DNA from: an uncultured Methylococcaceae bacterium
GTDB lineage: Bacteria > Pseudomonadota > Gammaproteobacteria > Methylococcales > Methylomonadaceae
DNA: 27,202 nt
Direction: 5' to 3'
Assembly (NCBI GenBank): GCA_903903765.1
Contig: CAIVAH010000228.1
Coordinates: forward strand, 1 to 27,202
Positions 1 through 8,868 of the stretch are shown here, one piece after another (within the stretch, counting starts at the first letter, position 1; each line of letters starts with the position of its first letter). Made by a program: the position numbers and the translations under genes. Below the pieces are notes generated by a model, which searched no databases, had not been told where the DNA came from, and saw nothing but the letters and a program-made list of their open reading frames with translations.

Positions 1-1
1 A

Positions 2-178
2 CTTGACCTAGAGCAACAAACATTATTGAATCATGTCCAATTTAGCCCAACTTCCGTAGATAATTTAGTGCAAATAACCGGCAATTCAGCTGAAATTATT
101 TCATCTATGTTACTCATTCTTGAGCTACAGGGTTATTTGGAAGCCACAGCGGGTGGTTGCTATATGAGAATAAAATAA
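2..178 (+). CDS. dprA: DNA processing protein DprA, C-terminal end (partial)
   Basis: The reading frame is open from the left edge to a TAA at 176-178 and gives 58 residues. They look like the small winged-helix domain that ends DprA/Smf proteins: a helix, the NLVQITG segment, a helix around SSMLLILELQGYLE, and the closing GGCYMRIK resembling the usual 'G..Y.R' end. DprA binds incoming single-stranded DNA and loads RecA during natural transformation; its Rossmann core would lie outside the window. The downstream order smg-topA supports the call, because dprA-smg-topA is a common gammaproteobacterial order. The fragment is too short for certainty on its own. Confidence 0.8.
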   Translation, partial: LDLEQQTLLNHVQFSPTSVDNLVQITGNSAEIISSMLLILELQGYLEATAGGCYMRIK

Positions 179-192
179 TCATATTCATTATT

Positions 193-660
193 ATGAAAGA
201 AAATATTTTTGATGTGCTGATGTATTTGTTTGAAAATTATATGGAAGGTGAAGCACAATTACCTCCTGATATTGATGTCATACATAGTGAATTAGTTGAA
301 GTAGGCTTTGAGTCATACCAAGTCAATAAAGCATTTGACTGGATAGACTCTTTATCTCTTGAGACAACCATTAAAGAGACAACGTCAGCAACTTTCCGCA
401 TTTTCTGTTCTGAGGAAATACTTAAGCTTGATATTGAATGTCGTAATTTAATTATTTTTCTTGAACAACATAATGTATTAAATCCCTTTAACAGAGAAAT
501 TGTAATTGACAGAGTTATGGCTTTAGACGAAGAAAATATATCCATGGAAAAACTAAAATGGATAATTTTAATGGTTTTATTGAGTCAACCTGATGAAGAA
601 ATAGCTTTTTCTAAAATGGAAGATATTGTCTATGACCTTATACCCACTTATTTAAATTAA
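193..660 (+). CDS. smg: Smg family protein (DUF494)
   Basis: A 155-residue acidic protein beginning MKENIFDVLMYLFENYMEG, the characteristic opening of the Smg/DUF494 family, with the typical family length. An in-frame ATG at 157 would add 12 hydrophobic residues (LYENKIIIFII) unlike family N-termini, so the ATG at 193 is preferred. It lies 14 nt after dprA and 22 nt before topA and is probably in one transcript with both. No biochemical function is established for Smg; the family is small, soluble and mostly helical, and usually sits between dprA and topA or yrdD/yrdC. The family call rests on the N-terminus, length and gene order. Confidence 0.88.
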   Translation: MKENIFDVLMYLFENYMEGEAQLPPDIDVIHSELVEVGFESYQVNKAFDWIDSLSLETTIKETTSATFRIFCSEEILKLDIECRNLIIFLEQHNVLNPFNREIVIDRVMALDEENISMEKLKWIILMVLLSQPDEEIAFSKMEDIVYDLIPTYLN

Positions 661-682
661 CACTTAATATTTGCATACTAAA

Positions 683-3013
683 ATGAGTAAAAACCTTGTC
701 ATTGTTGAATCTCCTGCAAAAGCAAAAACTATAGAGAAATATCTAGGAAAAGATTTTCATGTTTTAGCTTCTTATGGTCACGTTAGAGACTTAATCCCTA
801 AAGAAGGTGCTGTTGATCCTAACAATGATTTTGCTATGAAATACGAAATAATAGATCGTAACCAACGACATGTTCAGGCTATTAGTAAAGCACTTAAAAC
901 TGCGGATACCTTATATCTAGCAACCGACCCTGATAGAGAAGGCGAGGCCATTTCTTGGCATCTACTTGAACTATTAAAAGACAAAAAACTTATCAAAGAT
1001 AAAGCCGTACATCGCGTTGTTTTTCATGAAATTACCAAAAAAGCCGTAACTGAGGCCATTGCTAACCCAGAAGAACTCGCTATTAATTTAATCAATGCTC
1101 AACAAGCTCGCCGCGCATTAGATTATCTGGTCGGATTTAATCTATCACCATTACTTTGGAAAAAAATACGCCGAGGTTTATCTGCAGGACGGGTACAAAG
1201 TCCTGCCTTACGTATGATCGTTGAAAGAGAGTTAGAAATTGAAGCCTTTCAAAGTCGAGAATATTGGACTGTAGATGCCGCATTAACGGCACATGAACAA
1301 AACTTTAAAGCTAAATTAACCCAATTTAATAATGAAAAAATCAGCCAGTTTAGTATTACTGATGCTGAACTCGCAGAAAAAATGCAGAAGGTATTACTTG
1401 ATGCGGCAGATGGTCAACTGCTGGTTAGTAAACTAGAAAAGAAACAACAAAAACGTAATCCTGCCCCACCTTTCATTACATCTACATTGCAACAAGAAGC
1501 TGCTCGTAAACTTGGCTTCACCACTAAACGTACCATGATAGTAGCCCAGCAACTCTATGAAGGTATTGATATTGGTGGAGAAACACAAGGTTTAATTACC
1601 TATATGCGTACCGATTCTGTTAACTTATCTATAGAGGCGGTAGAAGAAATTCGGCAACTAATTTCCGAAAAGTTTGGCCCAGAAAATGTGCCTGAAGAGC
1701 CTAGACTCTTTAAAACTAAATCAAAGAATGCGCAAGAAGCACATGAAGCAATTAGACCCACGTCGCCTCGCCATTTACCAAATCAAATAAAAGATTATCT
1801 CAGTATTGAGCAATACAAATTATATGATCTTATTTGGAAACGTACTATCGCTTGTCAAATGATACATGCCACTCTCAATATGGTTGCCATAGATCTATCT
1901 TGCGACAACGGAAAACATGTCTTTAGAGCGACTGGATCTACTATTGCGACTCCTGGCTTTATGTCTGTTTATTTGGAAGGTAAAGATGATAGTAAAGAAA
2001 GTGATGATAAAGAAAGCTTTTTACCTCCATTAGAAGAAGGCAGACCTGTACCACTTAATGAAATTATTACCGATCAACACTTTACCGAACCTCCACCACG
2101 TTACGGAGAAGCTAGTTTAGTAAAATCCCTAGAAGAACATGGCATTGGTCGCCCATCAACGTATGCATCTATTATTTCGACTCTCCAAAACCGCGAATAC
2201 GTCACCTTAGATAACAAACGATTTAACCCAACTGACGTGGGTCGAATTGTAAATAAGTTTTTAACTGAACATTTTACTAAATACGTAGATTATGACTTTA
2301 CTGCTAACTTAGAAGATGAGCTTGATGCTGTATCTCGTGGTGAAAAGGATTGGATTCCTTTAATGCATGCTTTTTGGAAACCTTTTAATGATACGATTCA
2401 TGACAAAGAAGCTACTGTGCAACGTAAAGATGTCACCCAAGAAGCTATAGATGAAAAATGTCCAGAATGTAACAGCCCTTTATCCATCCGCTTAGGTAGA
2501 AACGGCAGATTTATCGGTTGCACCCATTACCCAGAATGTTCTTACACAAGAAATCTCAATGAAGATGGCGCAGGTACTGACGAACCAGAAGTTATCGAAG
2601 GTCGCTCATGTCCTGCATGTGAGTCACCACTAGTCTTTAAAACAGGCAAATACGGGAAGTTCATTGGGTGTAGTGCTTATCCTAAATGTAAACATATTGA
2701 ACCACTTGAAAAACCAATGGACACAACCGTTGAGTGTCCTCAATGTAAAAAAGATACTATTCTAAAACGCAAGTCTCGTAATGGAAAAATCTTTTATTCC
2801 TGTGCGGGTTACCCTAAATGTGATTATGCTCTATGGAATAACCCTATCAAAGAGAGTTGTCCACAGTGCTCATGGCCCATTTTAACCGTAAAAGAAACTA
2901 AAAGACGCGGAGTGGAGAAAGTATGCCCGCAAAAGGACTGTAACTACGCCACACCTTATGAAGGAGATCCTGCAGACGTTAATGGACCTGGACCAACCGG
3001 AAAACCCTCTTAA
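683..3013 (+). CDS. topA: DNA topoisomerase I (type IA)
   Basis: This 776-residue enzyme relaxes negatively supercoiled DNA by transient single-strand cleavage. The Toprim domain is at the N-terminus, with Glu9 in VESPAKAKTIEKYLG and the acidic triad Asp82/Asp84/Glu86 in TDPDREGEA. The catalytic tyrosine is Tyr307 in LITYMRTDS. The C-terminus carries four tetracysteine zinc motifs, Cys593-Cys619, Cys643-Cys669, Cys685-Cys713 and Cys726-Cys753, followed by a short Gly/Pro-rich tail. The ATG at 683 is chosen because the following MSKNLVIVESP is the normal start; an in-frame TTG at 671 adds only four residues and has no ribosome-binding site. It follows smg by 22 nt and is followed by srkA after 8 nt, suggesting one operon. 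It is somewhat shorter than the E. coli enzyme in the zinc-ribbon tail. Confidence 0.97.
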   Translation: MSKNLVIVESPAKAKTIEKYLGKDFHVLASYGHVRDLIPKEGAVDPNNDFAMKYEIIDRNQRHVQAISKALKTADTLYLATDPDREGEAISWHLLELLKDKKLIKDKAVHRVVFHEITKKAVTEAIANPEELAINLINAQQARRALDYLVGFNLSPLLWKKIRRGLSAGRVQSPALRMIVERELEIEAFQSREYWTVDAALTAHEQNFKAKLTQFNNEKISQFSITDAELAEKMQKVLLDAADGQLLVSKLEKKQQKRNPAPPFITSTLQQEAARKLGFTTKRTMIVAQQLYEGIDIGGETQGLITYMRTDSVNLSIEAVEEIRQLISEKFGPENVPEEPRLFKTKSKNAQEAHEAIRPTSPRHLPNQIKDYLSIEQYKLYDLIWKRTIACQMIHATLNMVAIDLSCDNGKHVFRATGSTIATPGFMSVYLEGKDDSKESDDKESFLPPLEEGRPVPLNEIITDQHFTEPPPRYGEASLVKSLEEHGIGRPSTYASIISTLQNREYVTLDNKRFNPTDVGRIVNKFLTEHFTKYVDYDFTANLEDELDAVSRGEKDWIPLMHAFWKPFNDTIHDKEATVQRKDVTQEAIDEKCPECNSPLSIRLGRNGRFIGCTHYPECSYTRNLNEDGAGTDEPEVIEGRSCPACESPLVFKTGKYGKFIGCSAYPKCKHIEPLEKPMDTTVECPQCKKDTILKRKSRNGKIFYSCAGYPKCDYALWNNPIKESCPQCSWPILTVKETKRRGVEKVCPQKDCNYATPYEGDPADVNGPGPTGKPS

Positions 3014-3021
3014 ACAACGTC

Positions 3022-4011
3022 ATGAGTAATAACCTAACCCCGTTTTCTGAACTAAGTCCAGACCTTGTTTTAAGTGCTCTTGAAAGCCTGGGTTATGTTT
3101 GTGATGGACATTTATTAGCACTTAATAGCTATGAAAATCGTGTCTATCAAATTGGATTAGACCAATCTCCATCTGTCATTGCCAAATTTTATCGCCCAAA
3201 CCGTTGGACTGATGCCGCTATTTTAGAAGAGCACCAGTTCATCCAAGAACTTGCCGACAATGAAATACCGGTGGTGCCTGCAATTAAATTTAATAATGAA
3301 CAAACATTAATTGAAAGACATGGCTTTAGATTTTCTGTATTCCCCAAACAAGGTGGGCGCGTACCAGAACTCGATAACGCTGAAAAGCTTGAATGGATGG
3401 GGCGCTTTCTTGGTCGTATTCATGCGATAGGGGCTTTAAAACCCTTTAAAAACCGACCCACCCTCAATATTACAACTTTTGGTACGAAATCCATTGATTA
3501 TCTCTTAGCCAATCATTGCATCCCTAATGAGCTTAAAAACACCTACCAAGGCGTTACAAATCATGCAATGACCTGTATCAAGAATTGCTTTACACGTGCT
3601 GGACAGTTTAATAGCATAAGATTACATGGAGATTGTTATCCGGGTAATATTTTATGGACGGATTTTGGACCACACTTTGTTGATTTCGATGATTGCCGAA
3701 TGGGGCCGGCTACTCAAGATTTATGGATGTTATTATCAGGCGACAGAGATGAAATGACTCAGCAATTGGAGCATTTATTAACTGGGTATCAAACATTTTT
3801 TAACTTTAATACCCGCGAACTACATCTACTTGAAGCCTTAAGGACATTACGCCTAATTCATTATTCTGCATGGATAGCAAAACGCTGGAATGACCCAGCA
3901 TTTCCAATGGCTTTCCCATGGTTTAATTCTGCTCGCTACTGGCAAGACAGAATAATTGAACTACGCGAACAAATCGCCCTGATGGAAGAACCACCACTTA
4001 CCGTTGTGTAA
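3022..4011 (+). CDS. srkA: Stress response serine/threonine kinase A (YihE/SrkA)
   Basis: A 329-residue protein of the APH/choline-kinase-like fold. The N-terminal lobe has SYENRVYQIG followed by Lys55 in VIAKFYRP. The catalytic loop is LHGDCYPGNILW, with Asp204 and Asn209, and the metal-binding Asp221 is in DFDDCRMGP. The E. coli counterpart is a cytoplasmic Ser/Thr kinase that protects cells under envelope and oxidative stress. Length and motif spacing match that family closely. The start at 3022 is 8 nt after the topA stop, so it is likely cotranscribed with topA. The gene ends 20 bp from the convergent rnhB, with no obvious terminator hairpin between them. Confidence 0.93.
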   Translation: MSNNLTPFSELSPDLVLSALESLGYVCDGHLLALNSYENRVYQIGLDQSPSVIAKFYRPNRWTDAAILEEHQFIQELADNEIPVVPAIKFNNEQTLIERHGFRFSVFPKQGGRVPELDNAEKLEWMGRFLGRIHAIGALKPFKNRPTLNITTFGTKSIDYLLANHCIPNELKNTYQGVTNHAMTCIKNCFTRAGQFNSIRLHGDCYPGNILWTDFGPHFVDFDDCRMGPATQDLWMLLSGDRDEMTQQLEHLLTGYQTFFNFNTRELHLLEALRTLRLIHYSAWIAKRWNDPAFPMAFPWFNSARYWQDRIIELREQIALMEEPPLTVV

Positions 4012-4031
4012 ATACTTAAAAATATGCACTG

Positions 4032-4607
4032 TCATTTTAATAACATTGTGCGTATAGGATTAAATGATTTTCGATGGATATCTAAAACACCATACTCAGT
4101 AATCTCAGCTATATGCTGTTGAGTACCATAACCTTTATGCTGCTTAAATGAAAAATGCGGATAAGATTCAGCAAGATCTAACATTATCCTATCACGGGCT
4201 ACCTTAGCTAATATTGACGCCGCACTGATGGCTTTAATTTTACTATCGCCTTTAATGATAGCCTGAGCAGGCATTATCAATTTTGGTAGATGATTACCAT
4301 CCACCAAAACCACATCGGGGTGCACTGTTAAGCCTTCTACAGCACGCTGCATGGCCAACATCGTGGCTTGCAATATATTGATTTGATCAATCTCTTCAAC
4401 ACTTGCCAGCGCAATCGACCAACTAAGACTATTAAATTTAATGATCTCAAAAAGACTATCACGCTTACGCTCACTGAGTTTTTTTGAATCGGCCAGACCC
4501 TCAATGGATGTATTGGGATCTAAGATAACTGCTGCTGCGACTACAGGCCCGGCTAAAGGGCCTCGACCCGCTTCATCAACACCGGCGATAAAATTACCAG
4601 ATAAAAT
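4032..4607 (-). CDS. rnhB: Ribonuclease HII, with a non-canonical or unclear start codon
   Basis: RNase HII cuts the RNA strand of RNA-DNA hybrids and removes single misincorporated ribonucleotides. The complete domain is present: [17 protein letters not shown] at the N-terminus, then [12 protein letters not shown] (about 4300) and [12 protein letters not shown] (about 4200). The frame is open from a stop at 4683-4685, but the only ATG, GTG, TTG or CTG codons lie inside the conserved domain. The first usual start (TTG at 4373) would delete the catalytic DEAGRG. The likely initiators are ATT at 4605-4607 (191 residues, used here), ATA at 4620-4622, which overlaps the lpxA stop as ATAG, or ATC at 4587-4589. 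A GGGG stretch lies about 9 nt before the ATA. Translational coupling to lpxA is plausible. Identity is firm; the start is not. Confidence 0.85.
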   Translation of the reverse strand: MLSGNFIAGVDEAGRGPLAGPVVAAAVILDPNTSIEGLADSKKLSERKRDSLFEIIKFNSLSWSIALASVEEIDQINILQATMLAMQRAVEGLTVHPDVVLVDGNHLPKLIMPAQAIIKGDSKIKAISAASILAKVARDRIMLDLAESYPHFSFKQHKGYGTQQHIAEITEYGVLDIHRKSFNPIRTMLLK

Positions 4608-4618
4608 CGTTTCAGAGA

Positions 4619-5395
4619 CTATCTCAAGATACCCCGAGTGACATTTCTTAAAAAGCTTACCAAATCCGAAACATGCTGACTTTCACCGGCCATTTCTTCA
4701 ATCTTCTCAATAGCATCTTCTAAACGCAGATTCATTTTATAAATAATTTTATAAGCGTTTCTAATGAGTCGAATATCTTCAGGTGTGATTCCTTTGCGTT
4801 CCATACCCACAGAGTTAATACCATGTGGACGTGTAGGTTTACCACCTACCATTACAAAAGGGGGAATATCTTGCGTAATAGCACTACCCATGGCAGCAAA
4901 ACTATATTGACCTACTTGAGTAAATTGATGGACTAAAGTAAAACCACCCAAAATAGCATGACTGTTTAGATGCACATGCCCAGCCAAAGATGCGCCATTC
5001 GCCATAATCACATGATCACCAATGATACAATCATGAGCGACATGAGTATAAGCCATAAATAAATTATCACAACCAATCTTAGTCAGGCTTTTATCTTGAA
5101 CCGTACCTCGATGCATCGAAGTAAACTCTCGTATGACATTTCTATCACCAATTTCTAATCGCGTTATCTCAGCAGCATACTTCTTATCTTGCGGATCTTC
5201 ACCAATAGAACAAAACTGATAGATATGATTATCGATACCGATAACAGTCGGCCCATTGATCACCACATGTGGACCGACAATCGTACCAGAACCAATTTTT
5301 ACACCCGCGCCAATAACGGCGAAAGCGCCTACTGAAGCATTAGTGGCTATTTCAGCATGCTTATCAATAATCGCTGTTGGATGTATTAAACTCAA
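4619..5395 (-). CDS. lpxA: UDP-N-acetylglucosamine O-acyltransferase
   Basis: This is the first enzyme of lipid A synthesis: it moves a 3-hydroxyacyl chain from acyl carrier protein to the 3-OH of UDP-GlcNAc in the cytoplasm. The protein is built of hexapeptide repeats (left-handed beta helix) from about residue 5 to 190, then a helical tail. The THVAHD segment holds the catalytic His (about residue 121) and its companion His118; [11 protein letters not shown] and [12 protein letters not shown] are family landmarks. I place the start at TTG 5395, giving [11 protein letters not shown] and 258 residues: it overlaps the fabZ stop as TTGA and has GGTGG about 5 nt upstream. An in-frame ATG at 5413 would add six residues (CGGGRL) inside fabZ and is the alternative. 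lpxB does not follow. Confidence 0.94.
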   Translation of the reverse strand: MSLIHPTAIIDKHAEIATNASVGAFAVIGAGVKIGSGTIVGPHVVINGPTVIGIDNHIYQFCSIGEDPQDKKYAAEITRLEIGDRNVIREFTSMHRGTVQDKSLTKIGCDNLFMAYTHVAHDCIIGDHVIMANGASLAGHVHLNSHAILGGFTLVHQFTQVGQYSFAAMGSAITQDIPPFVMVGGKPTRPHGINSVGMERKGITPEDIRLIRNAYKIIYKMNLRLEDAIEKIEEMAGESQHVSDLVSFLRNVTRGILR

Positions 5396-5835
5396 TCGAC
5401 CACCGCCGCACATCTAATTTCTGCACTAGCCACAAATTCCCCATCGACCTCAGCCACACATTCAAAAGCCCAAATATTGCGTTTACTCTTGACGTATTTT
5501 GATTCCAACATCAATTGATCACCGGGCACCACAGGCCGTTTAAATTTTGCCTTATCAATACCGACAAGATAATAAATCATTCCGGCTAATTCATCACCTG
5601 CAGTTTCAGAAGCCAATAAACCCGTAGTTTGAGCTAAGGCTTCCAAAATCAATACACCAGGCATAATAGGTTTTTGTGGGAAATGCCCTTGAAAAAATGG
5701 CTCGTTATACGTGACATTTTTTACGCCCAGCAAACGTTTACCAGGTTCGCACTCAATAACCTTATCAACCAATAAAAAAGGGTAACGATGCGGCAAAAAT
5801 GCTTGTATTTGTAATATATCTAATGTGATAGACAT
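5392..5835 (-). CDS. fabZ: 3-hydroxyacyl-ACP dehydratase FabZ
   Basis: A 147-residue hot-dog-fold dehydratase that removes water from 3-hydroxyacyl-ACP in fatty acid elongation; it competes with LpxA for 3-hydroxyacyl-ACP. The family signature [13 protein letters not shown] is followed by [12 protein letters not shown] with catalytic His51, and by EALAQTTG with catalytic Glu65. Length is normal. It starts 16 nt after the skp stop and overlaps lpxA at its 3' end. In many relatives lpxD sits between skp and fabZ; here there is no room for it. Confidence 0.96.
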   Translation of the reverse strand: MSITLDILQIQAFLPHRYPFLLVDKVIECEPGKRLLGVKNVTYNEPFFQGHFPQKPIMPGVLILEALAQTTGLLASETAGDELAGMIYYLVGIDKAKFKRPVVPGDQLMLESKYVKSKRNIWAFECVAEVDGEFVASAEIRCAAVVD

Positions 5836-5851
5836 GTGTTTATATTTGATC

Positions 5852-6352
5852 TTATTCAGGCATTGTGGCTAATTTTGTTTGCACTTGTGCGGTAATATCA
5901 AACTGATCTTTTGCATAAATCACACCATCAGTTAATAATAAATCGTAACCATCGTCTTTAGCAATTGTTCTAACTGCTTCAACAATACGACGTTGTAATT
6001 TACCTAATTCTTCATTTCGACTAGCATTAAAATCTTCACTAAACTCTTGTTGAGATCTTTTAGCGTCACGTTTTTTGTTCAAAATATCGCGCTCTAAATT
6101 CGCTTTAACTGACTCACTCATAGTCGACGCATCTTTAGCCAATCTTTCTTCCATCGTTTGGATTTCTTTACCTTGAGCAACTAATTGCTTATCTCTTGGA
6201 GAAAACTTTTCTTCCAATCGTTTTTTAGCTTTTTCTGCTTGTGGGGCTTTTTCAAGTACAGCAGGTATATTTACAAAACCAATTTTTAAATCGGCATAAC
6301 TGATGTTAGCAGCAAACAAAAGGCCTAAAAATAAAGCAATTTTCTTTTTCAT
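5852..6352 (-). CDS. skp: Periplasmic chaperone Skp/OmpH
   Basis: A 166-residue exported protein. Residues 1-20 ([20 protein letters not shown]) form a clear signal peptide with an A-x-A-like cleavage site. The mature part begins [20 protein letters not shown], typical of the OmpH/Skp family, and continues as a long charged helical region (about residues 35-110) expected to form the tentacles of the trimer. Skp carries unfolded outer-membrane proteins across the periplasm to the BAM complex, which fits its position just downstream of bamA. A promoter-like sequence lies in the 96-bp gap before it. Confidence 0.93.
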   Translation of the reverse strand: MKKKIALFLGLLFAANISYADLKIGFVNIPAVLEKAPQAEKAKKRLEEKFSPRDKQLVAQGKEIQTMEERLAKDASTMSESVKANLERDILNKKRDAKRSQQEFSEDFNASRNEELGKLQRRIVEAVRTIAKDDGYDLLLTDGVIYAKDQFDITAQVQTKLATMPE

Positions 6353-6409
6353 GGTTAAATAGTTCTCGGGTTATTGTTAAAAAAAGTGATAGCAAGCAAT
6401 ATAAAAAAG

Positions 6410-6436
6410 ATTATAGAGGATAAGTCTTATAATCAA
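6410..6436 (-). promoter_or_regulatory. Candidate promoter upstream of skp
   Basis: On the minus strand TTGATT (6436-6431) and a perfect TATAAT (6415-6410) lie 15 bp apart in the bamA-skp gap. The spacer is shorter than the ideal 17 bp, so strength is uncertain. The spacer also contains the near-palindrome ATAAG-T-CTTAT (6420-6430). This promoter would allow the skp-fabZ-lpxA-rnhB part to be transcribed independently of bamA. Confidence 0.4.
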
Positions 6437-6448
6437 AAATAAGTTGTA

Positions 6449-8791
6449 TTAGAAGTTTTGTCCAAAATTAAATTGAAAGAATTGGGTTTGATCTTTTGCA
6501 CTAACTGGATCTGATACTGTCACTGGACTAGGTCCATTTGGATTATAACGATCATAAGTATAACTTCCTCTATTGAGTGGATAAGCGGCACTTACCGACA
6601 AGGCTCCGAAGGGGGACAACCACTCACCAGAAACTCCAGCAGAATATTTAAAGTTATCAAAAGTTAGGCTATTATTCAACGCACCCGCATCTAGAAATGT
6701 ACCTAAACGCACTGATTTTGTCTCAGCCATAAAAGGGACTGGAAAAAACAATTCCGCATTACCAATAAACTTAACAGACCCGCCAATAGGATAACCATTA
6801 GAATCTCTTGGCCCCATCGTATTATTCTTAAAGCCCCTTACTGAACCTGATCCACCCATGAAATAGTTTTCAAAGAAAGGTAGAGAATTTGTGCTGCCAT
6901 AACCATTCGCATACCCTACTTCACCATTTAATTTAAACGTAAAATCTTTGGATAAAGGAAAGTAACGCTGTTGTCGATAACCGACTTTAAAGTATTCCAA
7001 ATCACTACCAGGAATTGTTGCTAAACCTGATAAGCGTTGTTGTGCCCCACTATTTGGAAACATGGCACGATTAAAAGTATCATGGACCCAACTCACGCCC
7101 TGACTATAGGTTAAAAATGAATCTCCTTGCGTCGTAGTAAAATCATAAATTTGCTTAGATGAATACAAGGTCGTAGACAAAGAAGTATGTTTAACATCAG
7201 TATCAAAACGCACTTGGTCAAATTCATTCAAAGGAATACCAAAATTAATACCCGCATTCATGATACTGGTGTTGTAGTTGGCGATGTTAATTTGACCGGC
7301 ATTTCTCTTGGTATAACCTAAGTTATATCCTTGACTCACGCCATCAGTTGTAAAGTAAGGATTAGAAAAGCCAAACTGATAACTGGTAATATAACTACTG
7401 TTGTTAAAAGCAAGATTAACGCGCTTACCCGATCCAAATACGTTATCTTGGGCAATGTTAGCATTCAGTACGATACCTTGTACCTGAGAAAAGCCCACAC
7501 CCGCCGACAAATTACCTGAGGACTTTTCTACTACCGTGTAATTCACATCTATTTGATCTGAAGAACCAACAACTGGTGGCGTTTCGACATTAACACTTTC
7601 AAAAAAACCTAAGCGTTCTAAGCGGGTTTTTGATCTTTCAATCTTTGAGCTTGATGCCCAAGTGGCCTCCATTTGCCTCATTTCACGACGCAAAACCTCA
7701 TCACGCGTTTTAGAATTACCCACAAAATTTACGCGATGAACATAAACGCGCTTACCCGGGTCGACAAAGAAAGACATCTCTACCGTTTTTTGACGCTCAT
7801 TGATTTCAGGAACCATGTTTACGTTAGCAAAAGCATAACCTTCATCACCCAATCGATCCTGAATGGCTTTTGACGTTTCTGTTGCGCTTTTTCTAGAAAA
7901 AATTTCACCAGGCCCAATACCTACTAATTTAATTAATTCTGCCGAGGGAACCACTAAATTGCCTGCCAACTTAACTTTTGATACAGAAAAAACTTCACCT
8001 TCCTTAACATTGACAGTGACATAAATATCTTTTTTATCAGGTGTAATAGCCACTTGAGTCGACTCAACTGAAAAATTGATATAGCCTCTGTCTAAATAAT
8101 AAGATCGTAAAGTTTCTAAATCGGCAGCTAACTTTTGTTTAGAATATTGATCATTCTTAGTATAAAAAGATAATAAGTTAGATGTACTCAATTCAAACTT
8201 GCCAAGCAATTCTTTTTCTTCAAAAGCGTGATTACCAACGATATTAATTTGCTTAATCTTCGTCACACGACCTTCTGAAATTTTAATATTAATACCGACC
8301 CTATTACGCGTAAGATCAGCCACATCAATTTTAATCTTTAAACCGTATTTACCATGACTTAGATACTGGCGAGTTAACTCTTGCTCGACTTTATCCAATA
8401 TTTGACGATCAAATATCTTACCTTCTGACAAACCAATTTTATCTAAAGCCTTGGTCAAATCATCTTTACTTAAATCTTTATTGCCTTCAAAAATAATTTT
8501 TGCAATTGACGGTCTTTCAACCACCCTAACGATCAAGGTAGATCCTTCTCGTTCTAAAGCGACATCCTTAAAAAAGCCGGTTTTAAATAAGGCTTTAATC
8601 GCAGGGGTAACATTATCTAAAGAAAACTTCTCACCTACGTTAACAGGCAAATAACTAAACACTGTACCCAAAGAAATTCGTTGCAGACCTTTAACTTGAA
8701 TATCTCTAACAACAAACTCTTCTTCGGCTCTAACTCCACACGAGAGCAACAACCCGAGCAATAACAAACAAGAATAAATATTTGATTTCAT
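6449..8791 (-). CDS. bamA: Outer membrane protein assembly factor BamA
   Basis: A 780-residue Omp85 protein, the core of the BAM complex that folds and inserts beta-barrel proteins into the outer membrane. A signal peptide (about residues 1-22, ending in GVRAEE) is followed by five POTRA domains (about residues 25-425; the first opens FVVRDIQVKGLQRIS) and a C-terminal 16-strand barrel. The barrel contains the lid-lock motif VRGF in GSGSVRGFKNN and ends in a C-terminal phenylalanine (FNFGQNF), the usual outer-membrane insertion signal. It precedes skp by 96 bp. rseP and cdsA, often upstream, are not present; instead epmA lies 77 bp upstream. Confidence 0.97.
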   Translation of the reverse strand: MKSNIYSCLLLLGLLLSCGVRAEEEFVVRDIQVKGLQRISLGTVFSYLPVNVGEKFSLDNVTPAIKALFKTGFFKDVALEREGSTLIVRVVERPSIAKIIFEGNKDLSKDDLTKALDKIGLSEGKIFDRQILDKVEQELTRQYLSHGKYGLKIKIDVADLTRNRVGINIKISEGRVTKIKQINIVGNHAFEEKELLGKFELSTSNLLSFYTKNDQYSKQKLAADLETLRSYYLDRGYINFSVESTQVAITPDKKDIYVTVNVKEGEVFSVSKVKLAGNLVVPSAELIKLVGIGPGEIFSRKSATETSKAIQDRLGDEGYAFANVNMVPEINERQKTVEMSFFVDPGKRVYVHRVNFVGNSKTRDEVLRREMRQMEATWASSSKIERSKTRLERLGFFESVNVETPPVVGSSDQIDVNYTVVEKSSGNLSAGVGFSQVQGIVLNANIAQDNVFGSGKRVNLAFNNSSYITSYQFGFSNPYFTTDGVSQGYNLGYTKRNAGQINIANYNTSIMNAGINFGIPLNEFDQVRFDTDVKHTSLSTTLYSSKQIYDFTTTQGDSFLTYSQGVSWVHDTFNRAMFPNSGAQQRLSGLATIPGSDLEYFKVGYRQQRYFPLSKDFTFKLNGEVGYANGYGSTNSLPFFENYFMGGSGSVRGFKNNTMGPRDSNGYPIGGSVKFIGNAELFFPVPFMAETKSVRLGTFLDAGALNNSLTFDNFKYSAGVSGEWLSPFGALSVSAAYPLNRGSYTYDRYNPNGPSPVTVSDPVSAKDQTQFFQFNFGQNF

Positions 8792-8840
8792 TTAAGCGGC
8801 AAAAGAGATCCAGAAGATCTAAATAATAAAAAACGCTAGG

Positions 8841-8849
8841 ATTATAACA
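8841..8849 (-). promoter_or_regulatory. Extended -10 promoter candidate for bamA
   Basis: The minus strand reads TGTTATAAT, a perfect extended -10 (TG-N-TATAAT). It places a start about 40 nt before the bamA ATG. The -35 region is poor (GACGCT or AAGACG), as expected when the extended -10 compensates. A short inverted repeat, ACGCT (8833-8837) with AGCGT (8863-8867), brackets the element and is followed on the minus strand by a T run; it may also act as a weak terminator for epmA. Confidence 0.5.
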
Positions 8850-8868
8850 TAACTATTTATAAAGCGTC

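Noticed and set aside
237..545. Minus-strand frame opposite smg, and similar antisense frames over topA, bamA, czcA and pat
   Set aside because: Shadows of well-supported genes with no recognisable motifs.
671..682. TTG start for topA
   Set aside because: Adds only MHTK, has no Shine-Dalgarno, and the ATG at 683 gives the normal MSKNLVIVESP opening.
4032..4373. A 113-residue protein starting at TTG 4373 on the minus strand
   Set aside because: It is the C-terminal half of RNase HII; the catalytic DEAGRG region continues upstream in the same frame without a stop.
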